Of a stretch of DNA of 20,994 nt, positions 13,536-20,994 are shown one piece after another (position 1 is the first letter of the stretch; each line of letters begins with the position of its first letter). A program made the position numbers and the translations under genes. The notes under the pieces were generated by a model. It made no database searches, was not told where the DNA came from, and saw only the letters and a program-made list of their open reading frames with translations. Origin of the DNA: an uncultured Pseudomonadota bacterium (GTDB lineage: Bacteria; Pseudomonadota; Gammaproteobacteria; Steroidobacterales; Steroidobacteraceae); the NCBI GenBank assembly GCA_946479515.1, contig CAMLGF010000066.1, forward strand, positions 1-20,994, in the 5' to 3' direction.

Positions 13536-14173
13536 GCCTCGATCGACGCACCACCCTCAAATGGATGCTCGCGGCCGCGGCGACCGTGCCATCGCTGCAG
13601 TTCGCCAGCGCCGCGGGTGGCGACGCCATGGCGCGCGACCTGGCTGCGGACCAGACCGGCTACGGAACCGACCCGGAACTCATGAAGCGGTGGATCCCGG
13701 GCGGACCCTGGCCGCTCACGCTGACCGAGCAGGGACGCAGGGTCGCCAAGGCCCTCGCGGATCTCATCATCCCCGCCGACGAGCACTCGCCGGCGGCATC
13801 GGCGGTCGGCGTCGTGGAATTCATCGACGAGTGGATCAGCGCGCCCTATCCGCAGCAGCGTGGCGATCGCGAGGTGGTGCTGGCCGGGTTGCGGTGGATC
13901 GAAGGCGAGTCGCAGCAGCGCTTCGGGCGCGGCTTCGCCGCGATCACGGACGACGAGCGCGCACAGATCGGCGATGACATCTGCTCACCCGCAAAGGCCA
14001 GGCCGGAGCTCTCAGAGGCGGCACGATTCTTCGCGAGGTTCCGCGACCTCACCGCGGGTGGGTTCTACACCACGCCGGTCGGCATGAAGGACATCGGTTA
14101 CACCGGCAACACGCCGCTGGCGCGGTTCGACGGGCCGCCTCTCGAGGCGCTGAAGAAGGCCGGCCTGGCCTGA
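13532..14173 (+). CDS. Gluconate 2-dehydrogenase subunit 3-like small subunit, Tat signal
   Basis: The 213-residue small (gamma) subunit partnering the GMC flavoprotein. The N-terminus LDRRTTLKWMLAAAATVP is a clear twin-arginine signal (Arg5-Arg6), and the body matches the gluconate 2-dehydrogenase subunit 3 family, with LADLIIPADEHSPAASAVGVVEFID as the typical core. In this family it acts as an export chaperone carrying the flavoprotein through Tat. The start is GTG at 13532-13534, overlapping the previous stop as GTGA and preceded by AGGAAGGAA. The longer open frame upstream is a shadow within the dehydrogenase gene. Its TGA stop is part of a TGATCA palindrome shared with the convergent comF stop. 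Confidence 0.9.
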   Translation: MSLDRRTTLKWMLAAAATVPSLQFASAAGGDAMARDLAADQTGYGTDPELMKRWIPGGPWPLTLTEQGRRVAKALADLIIPADEHSPAASAVGVVEFIDEWISAPYPQQRGDREVVLAGLRWIEGESQQRFGRGFAAITDDERAQIGDDICSPAKARPELSEAARFFARFRDLTAGGFYTTPVGMKDIGYTGNTPLARFDGPPLEALKKAGLA

Positions 14174-14899
14174 TCAAAGGTCGCTCTCGTGCAGGGTTCG
14201 CGGCGCGCGCGCCACGGCCCACAAATCCACGCGCCGCACGCCCGCGGCGAGCAGCAGGCACTTAATCTCGGCGAGCGTGCTACCCGTGGTGGTGACATCG
14301 TCCACCACTGCCACGTGTTCCGCCGCGAGCAGTTGCCGCCGGGCGCGCGAGCTGGCCACGGCGAACGCGCCGCGCACGTTTTGATGGCGTTCTTCCATGC
14401 CGAGTCGAGTTTGCGATGGCGTATCGCGCAGGCGCCGCACCGCCTGCCAGGCCTGCGGCACGCCCAGCGCGCGGCCGGCATAGCGCGCGATGCTGGCCGC
14501 CTGATTGAAGCCGCGCTCGCTGATGCGTGCGCAGTGCAAGGGCACGGGCACCAGCAGGCGCGGCAGAGGATCGCCCCGCGCGCGCACGGACTGCGCCAGC
14601 AATTCGCCGAGCACACGCGCGTGCTCGAGCGCCCCGGAGTACTTGAGCTGGCGGATCAGGGCATCGACCGGCGCTTCATAGCGCAGGGCGCAGAGCAGGC
14701 TGGGCAGGCGCACAGTGTCCCAGGGCAGGTCGCCCCGGCAGTACTCGCAAAGGTCGAGGTCGGGCGGTGAGCCGGCGAAGCCGCACAGGCAGCAGCTCGG
14801 CGGCAGCACGGTGGCCCCGAGCAGCCGCGACAGGCCCCGCGCGGCCGTCAACTGGGCTCCACGCAATCGGTTGACAATGGACACGGCGCTCTCGAACAT
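14174..14899 (-). CDS. comF: ComF/GntX family phosphoribosyltransferase-like protein
   Basis: A 241-residue protein with an N-terminal zinc-ribbon-like Cys set (C36-x2-C39 and C51-x2-C54) and a C-terminal type I phosphoribosyltransferase domain with the PRPP loop VVDDVTTTGST (about 198-208). Family members are linked to DNA uptake (ComF) or use of DNA as nutrient (GntX in E. coli); no enzyme reaction is established here. The start is placed at ATG 14897-14899. An upstream TTG at 14953 would extend it by 18 residues but has no Shine-Dalgarno and nearly abuts bioB. The gene is divergent from bioB. In E. coli the homologue gntX sits beside bioH, so a biotin-gene neighbourhood is familiar. Confidence 0.88.
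   Translation of the reverse strand: MFESAVSIVNRLRGAQLTAARGLSRLLGATVLPPSCCLCGFAGSPPDLDLCEYCRGDLPWDTVRLPSLLCALRYEAPVDALIRQLKYSGALEHARVLGELLAQSVRARGDPLPRLLVPVPLHCARISERGFNQAASIARYAGRALGVPQAWQAVRRLRDTPSQTRLGMEERHQNVRGAFAVASSRARRQLLAAEHVAVVDDVTTTGSTLAEIKCLLLAAGVRRVDLWAVARAPRTLHESDL
14871..14899 (+). promoter_or_regulatory. Candidate promoter for the bio operon
   Basis: A perfect -35 hexamer TTGACA (14871-14876) is followed after 17 bp by GAACAT (14894-14899), a weak -10 that overlaps the comF start codon. This would give a leader of roughly 70 nt before bioB. No BirA-type palindrome is seen. The -35 match may be chance within comF coding sequence. Confidence 0.3.
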
Positions 14900-14975
14900 C
14901 CGCGCCAGCTTTCCGCTTCTCGCACCCGTTCGCCAGACGGAAAACTCACGCAAATCAACAGATAAAGGGATGTGA

Positions 14976-16052
14976 ATGTCAGCCCCACCGCGTCACGATT
15001 GGACCGTCGCCGAGGTCGAAGCCCTGTTCGCGCTGCCCTTCGCCGATCTGCTGTTCCAGGCCCAGGCCGTACATCGCGCGAACCATCCGGCGAATGCGGT
15101 GCAGATGAGCACGCTGCTCTCCATCAAGACCGGCGCCTGCCCCGAGGACTGCGCCTACTGCCCGCAGAGCGTGCGATACGACACCGGGCTGGAACGCGAA
15201 ACGCTGGTGCCGCTCGAGGAAGTGCGCACGCGCGCCAAGGCCGCGAAGGACGCCGGCGCCACGCGTTTCTGCATGGGTGCGGCGTGGCGCTCACCGAAGA
15301 AGCGCGACATCGAGGCCGTGGCCGCGATGATCCGCGAGGTGCGCGCCCTTGGCATGGAGACCTGTGCCACGCTCGGCATGCTCACGCCAGCGCAGGCGCA
15401 CGAGCTCAAGGACGCCGGCCTCGACTACTACAACCACAACGTCGATACCTCGCCCGAGTACTACGGCGAGATCATCACCACGCGCACCTACCAGGACCGC
15501 CTCGACACGCTGTCCGCAGTGCGTGACGCCGGGCTCAACGTCTGCTGTGGCGGCATCGTCGGCATGGGCGAAACCACGCGCGATCGCGCCTCGATGCTCG
15601 CGACGCTGTCGAATCTGCCGCAGCATCCCGAGAGCGTGCCGATCAACCAGCTGGTGCGCGTTCCCGGCACGCCCCTGGCCGGGCAGAAGGACATCGACCC
15701 GTTCGATTTCGTGCGCACCATCGCGGTGGCGCGCATCGTGATGCCGAAAGCATCGGTGCGGCTGTCGGCCGGCCGCGAGGTCATGAGCGATGAACTGCAG
15801 GCCCTGTGCTTCCTCGCCGGCGCGAACTCCATTTTCTATGGCGAGAAACTTCTGACGACGGGCAATCCCGACGTCGCGCGCGACCGCGCGCTGATGTCGC
15901 GGCTCGGCATCGAGCCGCTGGTCCCCGCCGGCCTCACCGCGGCGGGCGAAGCTTCCGAACATGTGCACGGGCCAGGCTGCGCGCACGCGCACGACCCTGC
16001 CCATTCGCCGCCGCGACCGGCCTCCCAATGCAGCGCGACGCGGCAGCGCTGA
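14976..16052 (+). CDS. bioB: Biotin synthase
   Basis: Radical-SAM enzyme inserting sulfur into dethiobiotin to give biotin, using a [4Fe-4S] cluster and an auxiliary [2Fe-2S]. The 358-residue sequence has the cluster motif CPEDCAYC (Cys55, Cys59, Cys62) and the BioB signatures [21 protein letters not shown] and RLSAGRE. The start ATG 14976 follows AAGGGA. The C-terminus (about 324-358) carries an unusual His-rich tail, with His329, 331, 337, 339 and 343 plus two Cys, beyond the conserved core. The gene overlaps bioF by 25 bp and leads a bioB-F-C-D operon. Confidence 0.97.
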   Translation: MSAPPRHDWTVAEVEALFALPFADLLFQAQAVHRANHPANAVQMSTLLSIKTGACPEDCAYCPQSVRYDTGLERETLVPLEEVRTRAKAAKDAGATRFCMGAAWRSPKKRDIEAVAAMIREVRALGMETCATLGMLTPAQAHELKDAGLDYYNHNVDTSPEYYGEIITTRTYQDRLDTLSAVRDAGLNVCCGGIVGMGETTRDRASMLATLSNLPQHPESVPINQLVRVPGTPLAGQKDIDPFDFVRTIAVARIVMPKASVRLSAGREVMSDELQALCFLAGANSIFYGEKLLTTGNPDVARDRALMSRLGIEPLVPAGLTAAGEASEHVHGPGCAHAHDPAHSPPRPASQCSATRQR

Positions 16053-17167
16053 GGGCGGCGCTCGCCGATCTCGAGCAGCGCCACCTGCGACGCACCCGCC
16101 GGGCGCCGGCGCGCGGCGCGGTGAACTTTTGCAGCAACGACTATCTCGGCCTGTCGGCGCATCCGGAAGTGGTGCGCGCATTCGCCGATGCAGTGATGAG
16201 GCATGGCGTGGGCGCCGGCGCCTCGCATCTCGTGACCGGCCATACCCGTGAGCATGAAGTTCTCGAGGAAGCGCTCGCGGCGTTCACCGGTCGGGAACGG
16301 GCCCTGGTCTACTCCACGGGCTACATGGCCAACATGGGAGTCATCAGCGCACTGGCGGATCAAAAGGCCGCTATCGTCGCGGATAAGCTCAATCACGCAT
16401 CGCTGATCGACGGCTGCCGACTCTCCGGAGCCCGCTTCACGCGCTATCGCCATGCCGACGCCGACCACGCCACCGAGCTATTGGCGGCGATTGCGCCTGA
16501 AGTGGACTCGCGCCTGCTGGTGACCGACGGCGTGTTCAGCATGGACGGCGATCTTGCGCCGCTGCCCGAGCTGGCGCGCGCCTGCCGGATCGCCAATGCC
16601 TGGCTGCTGGTCGACGACGCGCATGCACTGGGAGTGGTGGGGGCGACCGGCCGCGGCACCTGCGAACACTTCGGTCTCGGCGTGGACGATGTACCCGTTC
16701 TCATCGGCACGTTCGGCAAGGCCTTCGGCAGTTTCGGTGCCTTCGTCGCCGGCGACGCGGATCTCATCGAGTTCCTGATCCAGAAGTCGCGCACCTACAT
16801 CTACACGACGGCTCTGCCCGCGGCCGTGGCGGCGGCGACGTTCGCGGCGCTGGAAGTGGCACAGCGGGACACCTGGCGGCGCGAGCGGGTGCTCGCGCAT
16901 GCGCGCCGGGTGCACGGCGTTCTGGGTTTGCCCGGCACGTCGATGTCGCCCATCGTCCCGGTGGTAATGGGCGATGAGTCGCGCGCCTTGGCGGCCAGCC
17001 GCGAACTCGAAGCGCGGGGCATCCTGGTATCCGCCATCCGGCCCCCGACCGTACCCGCCGGCACCGCACGCCTGCGAATCACTCTATCGGCCACGCACGA
17101 GGACGCGCAGGTGGATGCGCTGATCACCGCGTTGGCCGAAGTACTGGCCGGGGTGCGCGTCGCGTGA
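16028..17167 (+). CDS. bioF: 8-amino-7-oxononanoate synthase
   Basis: PLP enzyme condensing pimeloyl-ACP (or CoA) with L-alanine to 8-amino-7-oxononanoate (KAPA). The 379-residue length is normal. It shows [11 protein letters not shown] near the N-terminus, [11 protein letters not shown], the DDAHALGV aspartate motif and the PLP lysine Lys231 in GTFGKAFGS. The ATG at 16028-16030 is chosen because the protein then begins like other BioF proteins. The frame is open upstream within bioB, but that is out-of-frame read-through of bioB. It overlaps bioB by 25 bp and bioC by 4 bp. Confidence 0.96.
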   Translation: MQRDAAALRAALADLEQRHLRRTRRAPARGAVNFCSNDYLGLSAHPEVVRAFADAVMRHGVGAGASHLVTGHTREHEVLEEALAAFTGRERALVYSTGYMANMGVISALADQKAAIVADKLNHASLIDGCRLSGARFTRYRHADADHATELLAAIAPEVDSRLLVTDGVFSMDGDLAPLPELARACRIANAWLLVDDAHALGVVGATGRGTCEHFGLGVDDVPVLIGTFGKAFGSFGAFVAGDADLIEFLIQKSRTYIYTTALPAAVAAATFAALEVAQRDTWRRERVLAHARRVHGVLGLPGTSMSPIVPVVMGDESRALAASRELEARGILVSAIRPPTVPAGTARLRITLSATHEDAQVDALITALAEVLAGVRVA

Positions 17168-18072
17168 ATGGCTTCGAGCAGTTCCAGCTGGACCGCCGCG
17201 CGGTGGCTCGCGCGTTCGACCGCGCGAGCCCCGGTTACGACGCCGCGGCGGCATTGCAGGAGCGAGTGCGCATCGAACTGCTGGCGCGTCTCGACGAACT
17301 GCGGATCGAGCCGCAGGCAGTGCTCGACCTCGGCGCCGGCACCGGCCATGCCACGCGCGCATTGAAGCGCCGCTTTCCGCAGGCACTGACGGTCGCCGTG
17401 GACATCGCACCCGGGATGCTGGCGCGCGCGCGCAGCCAATCGCGCTGGCTGCGCCGGTTCGAGCGGGTGCGCGCCGATGCGTATTCGTTGCCCTTCCGCG
17501 ACCAGGCGTTCCAACTGGTATTCAGCAGCCTGATGCTGCAATGGTGCGACGACCTCGACGCGGTATTCGCCGAGATTCACCGCGTGCTGGCGCCCGGTGG
17601 GTTGCTGCTGTTCAGCACTTTCGGGCCGGGCACGCTTGGCGAACTGCGCGAGGCCTGGGCCGCGAGCGATGCGCAGCTTGCGGTGGCCGACCAGCGCGCC
17701 GGCAATCACGTGAACCATTTTTTCGACCCGCATGCGCTCGGCAGCGCGCTGATGCACGCGGGCTTTGCCGAGCCCGTGCTCGACGTCGACCGGATCGTGA
17801 GCGGGTACCCCGACACGCTCACCTTGATGCGCGAGCTGAAGGCGATCGGCGCGCACAACGTCACACGGGGACGCACCCGTGGGCTCACCGGCCGGCGGCG
17901 CCTCGCGGCCATGACTCGCGCCTATGAAGAACTGCGTCGGAATGGCCAGCTGCCGGCCACCTACGAGGTGATCCACGGCGTCTGCTGGGGCGGCGCACGC
18001 GCCGGTCGGGCGGATTTCCCGCGGGAGTCGATGATCCCGGCGAATGCCATACGAAAAAGAGGTCGGTCTTGA
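17164..18072 (+). CDS. bioC: Malonyl-ACP O-methyltransferase
   Basis: SAM-dependent methyltransferase that methylates malonyl-ACP so that the fatty-acid elongation system can build the pimelate moiety of biotin. The 302-residue protein has SAM motif I as VLDLGAGTGHATRAL (53-67), FSSLMLQWCDD as the BioC-typical post-motif segment, and a HVNHFFDPHALGSALMHAGF region seen in proteobacterial BioC. It is about 50 residues longer than the E. coli enzyme. The start is GTG 17164-17166, overlapping the bioF stop as GTGA. Methyl-pimeloyl-ACP must later be hydrolysed by BioH or an equivalent esterase, which is not encoded in this operon. Confidence 0.94.
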   Translation: MNGFEQFQLDRRAVARAFDRASPGYDAAAALQERVRIELLARLDELRIEPQAVLDLGAGTGHATRALKRRFPQALTVAVDIAPGMLARARSQSRWLRRFERVRADAYSLPFRDQAFQLVFSSLMLQWCDDLDAVFAEIHRVLAPGGLLLFSTFGPGTLGELREAWAASDAQLAVADQRAGNHVNHFFDPHALGSALMHAGFAEPVLDVDRIVSGYPDTLTLMRELKAIGAHNVTRGRTRGLTGRRRLAAMTRAYEELRRNGQLPATYEVIHGVCWGGARAGRADFPRESMIPANAIRKRGRS

Positions 18073-18782
18073 GCGCGATCGCCGCAGCAAGCCGCGGCAG
18101 GGGCTGGTTCATTGCTGGCACCGACACCGGCGTGGGCAAGACGCTGGTGTCGGTCGCGCTCACGCGTGCCCTGGCGGCGCGCGGACTGCGCGTGGCCGTG
18201 ATGAAGCCCGTCGCCGCGGGCGCCATCGCCACGCCCGCTGGGCCGCGCAATGACGACGCCCTGGAGTTGTTAGCCGCGTGCAATGTGGCGGCGGCATATG
18301 AAGACGTGAATCCCTGCCTGCTGGCCACGCCGGCTTCGCCGCACCTGGCCGCGCGGCAGGCGGGCGTATCCATCCGGGCCGAACCGATACTCGCGGTCCA
18401 GAAGAAGCTGGCCGCGGTGTCCGATTGCCTCGTCGTCGAAGGCGCCGGTGGCTGGCTCGCGCCGATTTCCGCGCTGGAAACGATGGGCGATCTCGCCGCA
18501 CGCATGGCGCTGCCCGTCGTGCTGGTCGTCGGGTTGCGCCTGGGATGCCTGAGCCATGCGCTGCTGACCCGCGAGGCCATCCGCTCGCAGGGCCTGCCGT
18601 TCGCCGGCTGGATCGCCAACAAAATGTCCGCCGAGATGCCGCTCGCCGCCGCGAACATCGACACGTTGGCGAGCCGCTTCGGCATGAGTCCGCTGGCCGT
18701 CGTCCCCTCGGGGTTTCCCGTCCCCGGGGTCGCTGCGCCCGCCTGGGCGTCTGAAGCCGCCGAAAGGCTCGTAAGTCATTAA
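18069..18782 (+). CDS. bioD: Dethiobiotin synthetase
   Basis: ATP-dependent carboxylase forming the ureido ring of dethiobiotin from 7,8-diaminononanoate and CO2. The 237-residue sequence carries the P-loop GTDTGVGKT (17-25), Lys46 in MKPVAAG, and VEGAGGWLAP. The start is TTG at 18069-18071, overlapping the bioC stop as TTGA; no ATG or GTG in frame precedes the P-loop. This is the last gene of the bio operon. The TAA stop overlaps a candidate -35 box for the next transcription unit. Confidence 0.95.
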   Translation: MSAIAAASRGRGWFIAGTDTGVGKTLVSVALTRALAARGLRVAVMKPVAAGAIATPAGPRNDDALELLAACNVAAAYEDVNPCLLATPASPHLAARQAGVSIRAEPILAVQKKLAAVSDCLVVEGAGGWLAPISALETMGDLAARMALPVVLVVGLRLGCLSHALLTREAIRSQGLPFAGWIANKMSAEMPLAAANIDTLASRFGMSPLAVVPSGFPVPGVAAPAWASEAAERLVSH

Positions 18783-18809
18783 CAAGTCAAGAAAATGGGC
18801 TGGTATAGT
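18779..18809 (+). promoter_or_regulatory. Candidate promoter for DUF2244-coxBA unit
   Basis: TTAACA (18779-18784) and TATAGT (18804-18809) each match consensus hexamers at five of six positions, with a 19-bp spacer that is longer than ideal. The region is AT-rich relative to its surroundings. A start about 7 nt after the -10 would lie within a few bases of the GTG at 18818, implying a nearly leaderless mRNA. Confidence 0.4.
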
Positions 18810-18817
18810 GCCGGCCC

Positions 18818-19303
18818 GTGACCGCCGCCGCCCGCCACATCGATCTCATCCCGCACTGTTCGCTCAGCGTGCGTGGCGCCTGTGTTTGCTTCGGGGTCAT
18901 CTGCTCGGTGACCGTGGGCATTGCCGCGACGGCGACGCTGCTCGGGTACTGGCCAGTGATGCCGTTCGCCGGGCTGGAGATGGCGGTGCTCGCGTGGGCG
19001 CTGCACGCGAATATGCAAAGACGCTTCGAGCGCGAGAGCATCGACATCACTGACACCGAGGTCGTGATCGAAGACGCGCACGCCAGCCCGCCTCGCATCG
19101 TGTTCCCGCGCCACTGGGCACGGGTTAAAATCCGGAATCCTGAATCGCCCCGCTCCTCACTCGTCATCGAGTCGCACGGCCGGGCCCGCGAGGTTGGAAA
19201 GTTTCTGACAGAGGAGGAGCGTCGCCAGCTGGCCGCCGAGCTTCGGCTGCTGATCGGCGACATGAACCGTTCCCCGGAATTGCCGGGCGCAGGTTCACCA
19301 TAA
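18818..19303 (+). CDS. DUF2244 family integral membrane protein
   Basis: A 161-residue protein with two adjacent hydrophobic segments (about residues 20-42 and 47-62) followed by a soluble domain containing the DUF2244-like pattern ITDTEVVIEDAHASPPRIVFPRHWARVKI and SLVIESHGRAREVGKFLTEEER. The molecular function is not known. Genes of this family commonly sit just upstream of cytochrome c oxidase subunit II, as here (20 bp before coxB), which suggests a role in oxidase assembly or regulation. The start is GTG at 18818. No Shine-Dalgarno is visible, in keeping with a leaderless message from the adjacent promoter. Confidence 0.82.
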   Translation: MTAAARHIDLIPHCSLSVRGACVCFGVICSVTVGIAATATLLGYWPVMPFAGLEMAVLAWALHANMQRRFERESIDITDTEVVIEDAHASPPRIVFPRHWARVKIRNPESPRSSLVIESHGRAREVGKFLTEEERRQLAAELRLLIGDMNRSPELPGAGSP

Positions 19304-19323
19304 GAGTTTTCTTGAGGTCATCG

Positions 19324-20235
19324 ATGAGCTTTCACATGAAGAACGCCTACGCGCGCCGTGCACTGCAGGCCGCAACCGCCACCTTGTTTGCCGCACTGGG
19401 GTCCGTCGCGCACGCCAACTGGAGCGGGCTGAACATGACCGAGGGCGTCACCGTCCTCAGCAGGAAGATCTACGGACTGCACCAGCTCATCCTGCTGGTC
19501 TGCGTGATCCTCGCCGTGGTCGTGTTCGGCGTGATGATCTACTCGCTCATCAAGTTCCGCCGCTCCAAGGGCGCGGAGCCGGACAAGACCATGCTCCACA
19601 GCACCAAGGTGGAGATCGTCTGGACCATCATTCCGATCATGATCCTGGTGGGCATGGCCGTGCCAATCGCCAAGACGCTCATCGAGATCGAAGACATGGG
19701 CAAGGTCGAGCTCAACGTCAAGGTCACCGGCTACCAGTGGAAGTGGGAGTACGAGTACCTGAACCAGAACGTCAGCTTCTTCTCCACGCTCGACCGCCAG
19801 AGCAATGCGGCGCGCCAGCTGGGCTCGGGCGTCGATCCCAAGTCGGTGGAACATTACCTGCTGAATGTCGACAACCCGCTGGTCATTCCGGCCGGCGTGA
19901 AGATCCGCTTCCTGCTCACCGCGCAGGACGTCATCCACGCGTGGTGGGTGCCGGCTTTCGGCATGAAGAAGGACGCGATCCCGGGCTACGTGAACGAGAT
20001 CTGGGTACAGGTCGACGCCGACAAGGTCGGCACCTATCGCGGCCAGTGCGCCGAGCTCTGCGGCCAGGATCACGGCTTCATGCCCATCGTGGTCGAAGTG
20101 AAATCGCCGGCCGATTTCGATGCCTGGCTGCGTGCCAAGCAGGCCGAACAGAAGGTCGCCGGCGGCGAATCTTCCGCCACCGCGCCGGTCGCGACTGCGG
20201 TCGCCTCGGCCGCCCCGGCGACCTTTGCCCAGTAA
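19324..20235 (+). CDS. coxB: Cytochrome c oxidase subunit II
   Basis: Subunit II of an aa3-type cytochrome c oxidase, receiving electrons from cytochrome c at the binuclear CuA centre. The 303-residue protein has a signal peptide (cleavage likely after AHA at 31), two transmembrane helices (about 52-78 and 97-118) and a periplasmic cupredoxin domain. The full CuA ligand set is present: His205, Cys242, Glu244, Cys246, His250 and Met253. The aromatic patch YQWKWEYEY (137-145) is intact. The ATG at 19324 is preceded by GAGGT at 5-nt spacing; a TTG 12 nt upstream is less likely because the Shine-Dalgarno would lie inside it. No C-terminal cytochrome c domain is present. It lies 31 bp before coxA. 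Confidence 0.97.
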   Translation: MSFHMKNAYARRALQAATATLFAALGSVAHANWSGLNMTEGVTVLSRKIYGLHQLILLVCVILAVVVFGVMIYSLIKFRRSKGAEPDKTMLHSTKVEIVWTIIPIMILVGMAVPIAKTLIEIEDMGKVELNVKVTGYQWKWEYEYLNQNVSFFSTLDRQSNAARQLGSGVDPKSVEHYLLNVDNPLVIPAGVKIRFLLTAQDVIHAWWVPAFGMKKDAIPGYVNEIWVQVDADKVGTYRGQCAELCGQDHGFMPIVVEVKSPADFDAWLRAKQAEQKVAGGESSATAPVATAVASAAPATFAQ

Positions 20236-20266
20236 AGCATCCAAAGATCAAGACGAGAAGTTAGAC

Positions 20267-20994
20267 ATGGCACACGACACGACCGCTGACCACGCCCACC
20301 ACGATGAGCACGATCACCACGGCCCGGCGCATGGCTGGCGCCGCTGGGTCTTCGCGACGAACCACAAGGACATCGGCACGATGTACCTGGTGTTCGCCTG
20401 CGTGATGTTCTTCGTCGGCGGCCTCATGGCGATGATCATCCGCGCCGAGCTGTTCAAGCCCGGCCTGCAGCTGGTCGAGCCGCAGTTCTTCAACTCGATG
20501 ACCACCATGCACGCCCTGGTCATGATCTTCGGCGCGGTCATGCCGGCCTGGACCGGCCTCGCCAACTGGATGATCCCGATGCAGGTGGGCGCGCCCGACA
20601 TGGCCCTGCCGCGCCTCAACAACTTCAGCTTCTGGATCCTGCCGTTCGCATTCACGCTGCTGCTGTCGACACTGTTCGTGCCCGGCGGTGCGCCGGCCGG
20701 CGGCTGGACATTGTATCCGCCGCTCTCCCTGCAGGCGGGCGATGCCTTTCCGATGGCCATCTTCGCCATCCACCTCATGGGCGCGTCGTCGATCCTGGGC
20801 TCGATCAACGTGGTCGTCACCGTCATGAACATGCGTGCGCCGGGCGTGGGGCTGCTGAACATGCCGCTGTTCTGCTGGAGCTGGCTGATCACGGCCTATC
20901 TTCTGATCGCCACGATGCCGGTGCTTGCCGGCGCGGTCACGATGCTGCTCACCGACCACTTCTTCGGCACCACGTTCTTCTCGGCGTCGGGCGG
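20267..20994 (+). CDS. coxA: Cytochrome c oxidase subunit I (partial, runs off right edge)
   Basis: The first 242 codons of the catalytic haem-copper subunit. After an N-terminal extension rich in His (eight within 22 residues), the sequence shows WVFATNHKDIGTMYL, the start of helix I in all COX1 proteins. TMHALVMIFGAVMP follows, with His82 as the low-spin haem a ligand, then NWMIPMQVGAPDMALPRLNNFSFW. The ATG at 20267 fits the coxB stop 31 bp upstream. The remaining residues, including the CuB histidines and the haem a3 ligand, lie outside the window. The class (A-type, K and D channels) cannot be fully checked. Confidence 0.97.
   Translation, partial: MAHDTTADHAHHDEHDHHGPAHGWRRWVFATNHKDIGTMYLVFACVMFFVGGLMAMIIRAELFKPGLQLVEPQFFNSMTTMHALVMIFGAVMPAWTGLANWMIPMQVGAPDMALPRLNNFSFWILPFAFTLLLSTLFVPGGAPAGGWTLYPPLSLQAGDAFPMAIFAIHLMGASSILGSINVVVTVMNMRAPGVGLLNMPLFCWSWLITAYLLIATMPVLAGAVTMLLTDHFFGTTFFSASG

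Noticed and set aside
14900..14953. TTG start extending comF by 18 residues
   Set aside because: No Shine-Dalgarno is present and the extension would nearly abut bioB, leaving little room for divergent promoters; it remains possible.
14900..14975. BirA-type biotin operator upstream of bioB
   Set aside because: No TTGTAAAC/GTTTACAA-type palindrome is present in the gap.
15806..16027. Upstream extension of the bioF reading frame
   Set aside because: It lies out of frame inside bioB and has no similarity to BioF; the ATG at 16028 gives a normal-length enzyme.
19312..19323. TTG start for coxB four codons upstream
   Set aside because: The GAGGT ribosome-binding site lies inside this extension and is spaced correctly for the ATG at 19324.

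Overview
This is a high-GC, gene-dense bacterial segment with no rRNA, tRNA, CRISPR array or insertion sequence that I can recognise. The bioB-F-C-D order next to a comF/gntX-type gene, the DUF2244 gene ahead of aa3-type cytochrome c oxidase genes, and the base composition suggest a high-GC gammaproteobacterium (Xanthomonadales or Steroidobacterales type). That placement is inferred from gene order and composition only.

Layout. (1) 1-87: low-complexity G/C homopolymer sequence, probably a contig-edge artefact. (2) 88-5835, minus strand: a galactose catabolic cluster. It encodes a GntR/FCD regulator, a Gfo/Idh/MocA galactose (arabinose) 1-dehydrogenase, an SDR oxidoreductase, DgoK, DgoA and a vSGLT-like Na+/galactose symporter. 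The pathway is oxidative De Ley-Doudoroff type: galactose to galactonolactone/galactonate, KDGal, KDPGal, then pyruvate and glyceraldehyde 3-phosphate. No lactonase or galactonate dehydratase is present in the window. (3) 5978-8008, minus: a secreted clan-A glycoside hydrolase with an Ig-like domain and a C-terminal sorting-like tail, interrupted by an in-frame TGA where a TGG (Trp) codon is expected. (4) 8058-11641, minus: five tightly coupled genes for a NitT/TauT-type ABC importer (binding protein, permease, ATPase) with a SCO1/SenC copper chaperone and a small cupredoxin-like membrane-anchored protein between the binding protein and the permease. This is the most unusual arrangement in the window. 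(5) 11754-14173, plus, divergent from (4): a GMC flavoprotein with a C-x5-C-x3-C cluster motif and its Tat-signal-bearing small subunit, resembling FAD-dependent glucose/gluconate dehydrogenases, without a cytochrome c subunit nearby. (6) 14174-14899, minus: comF/gntX-like phosphoribosyltransferase. (7) 14976-18782, plus: bioB-bioF-bioC-bioD, overlapping throughout, with no bioH or bioA. (8) 18818-20994, plus: a DUF2244 membrane protein, coxB, and the start of coxA, which runs off the right edge.

How parts fit together: the hydrolase, symporter, dehydrogenase and Dgo enzymes read as extracellular sugar release followed by uptake and oxidation. The ABC/SCO/cupredoxin operon and the flavin dehydrogenase share a 112-bp divergent promoter region and may be functionally linked, possibly through copper or periplasmic electron transfer. 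That link is inference. All intergenic gaps are under 160 bp, so no long unannotated stretch exists.
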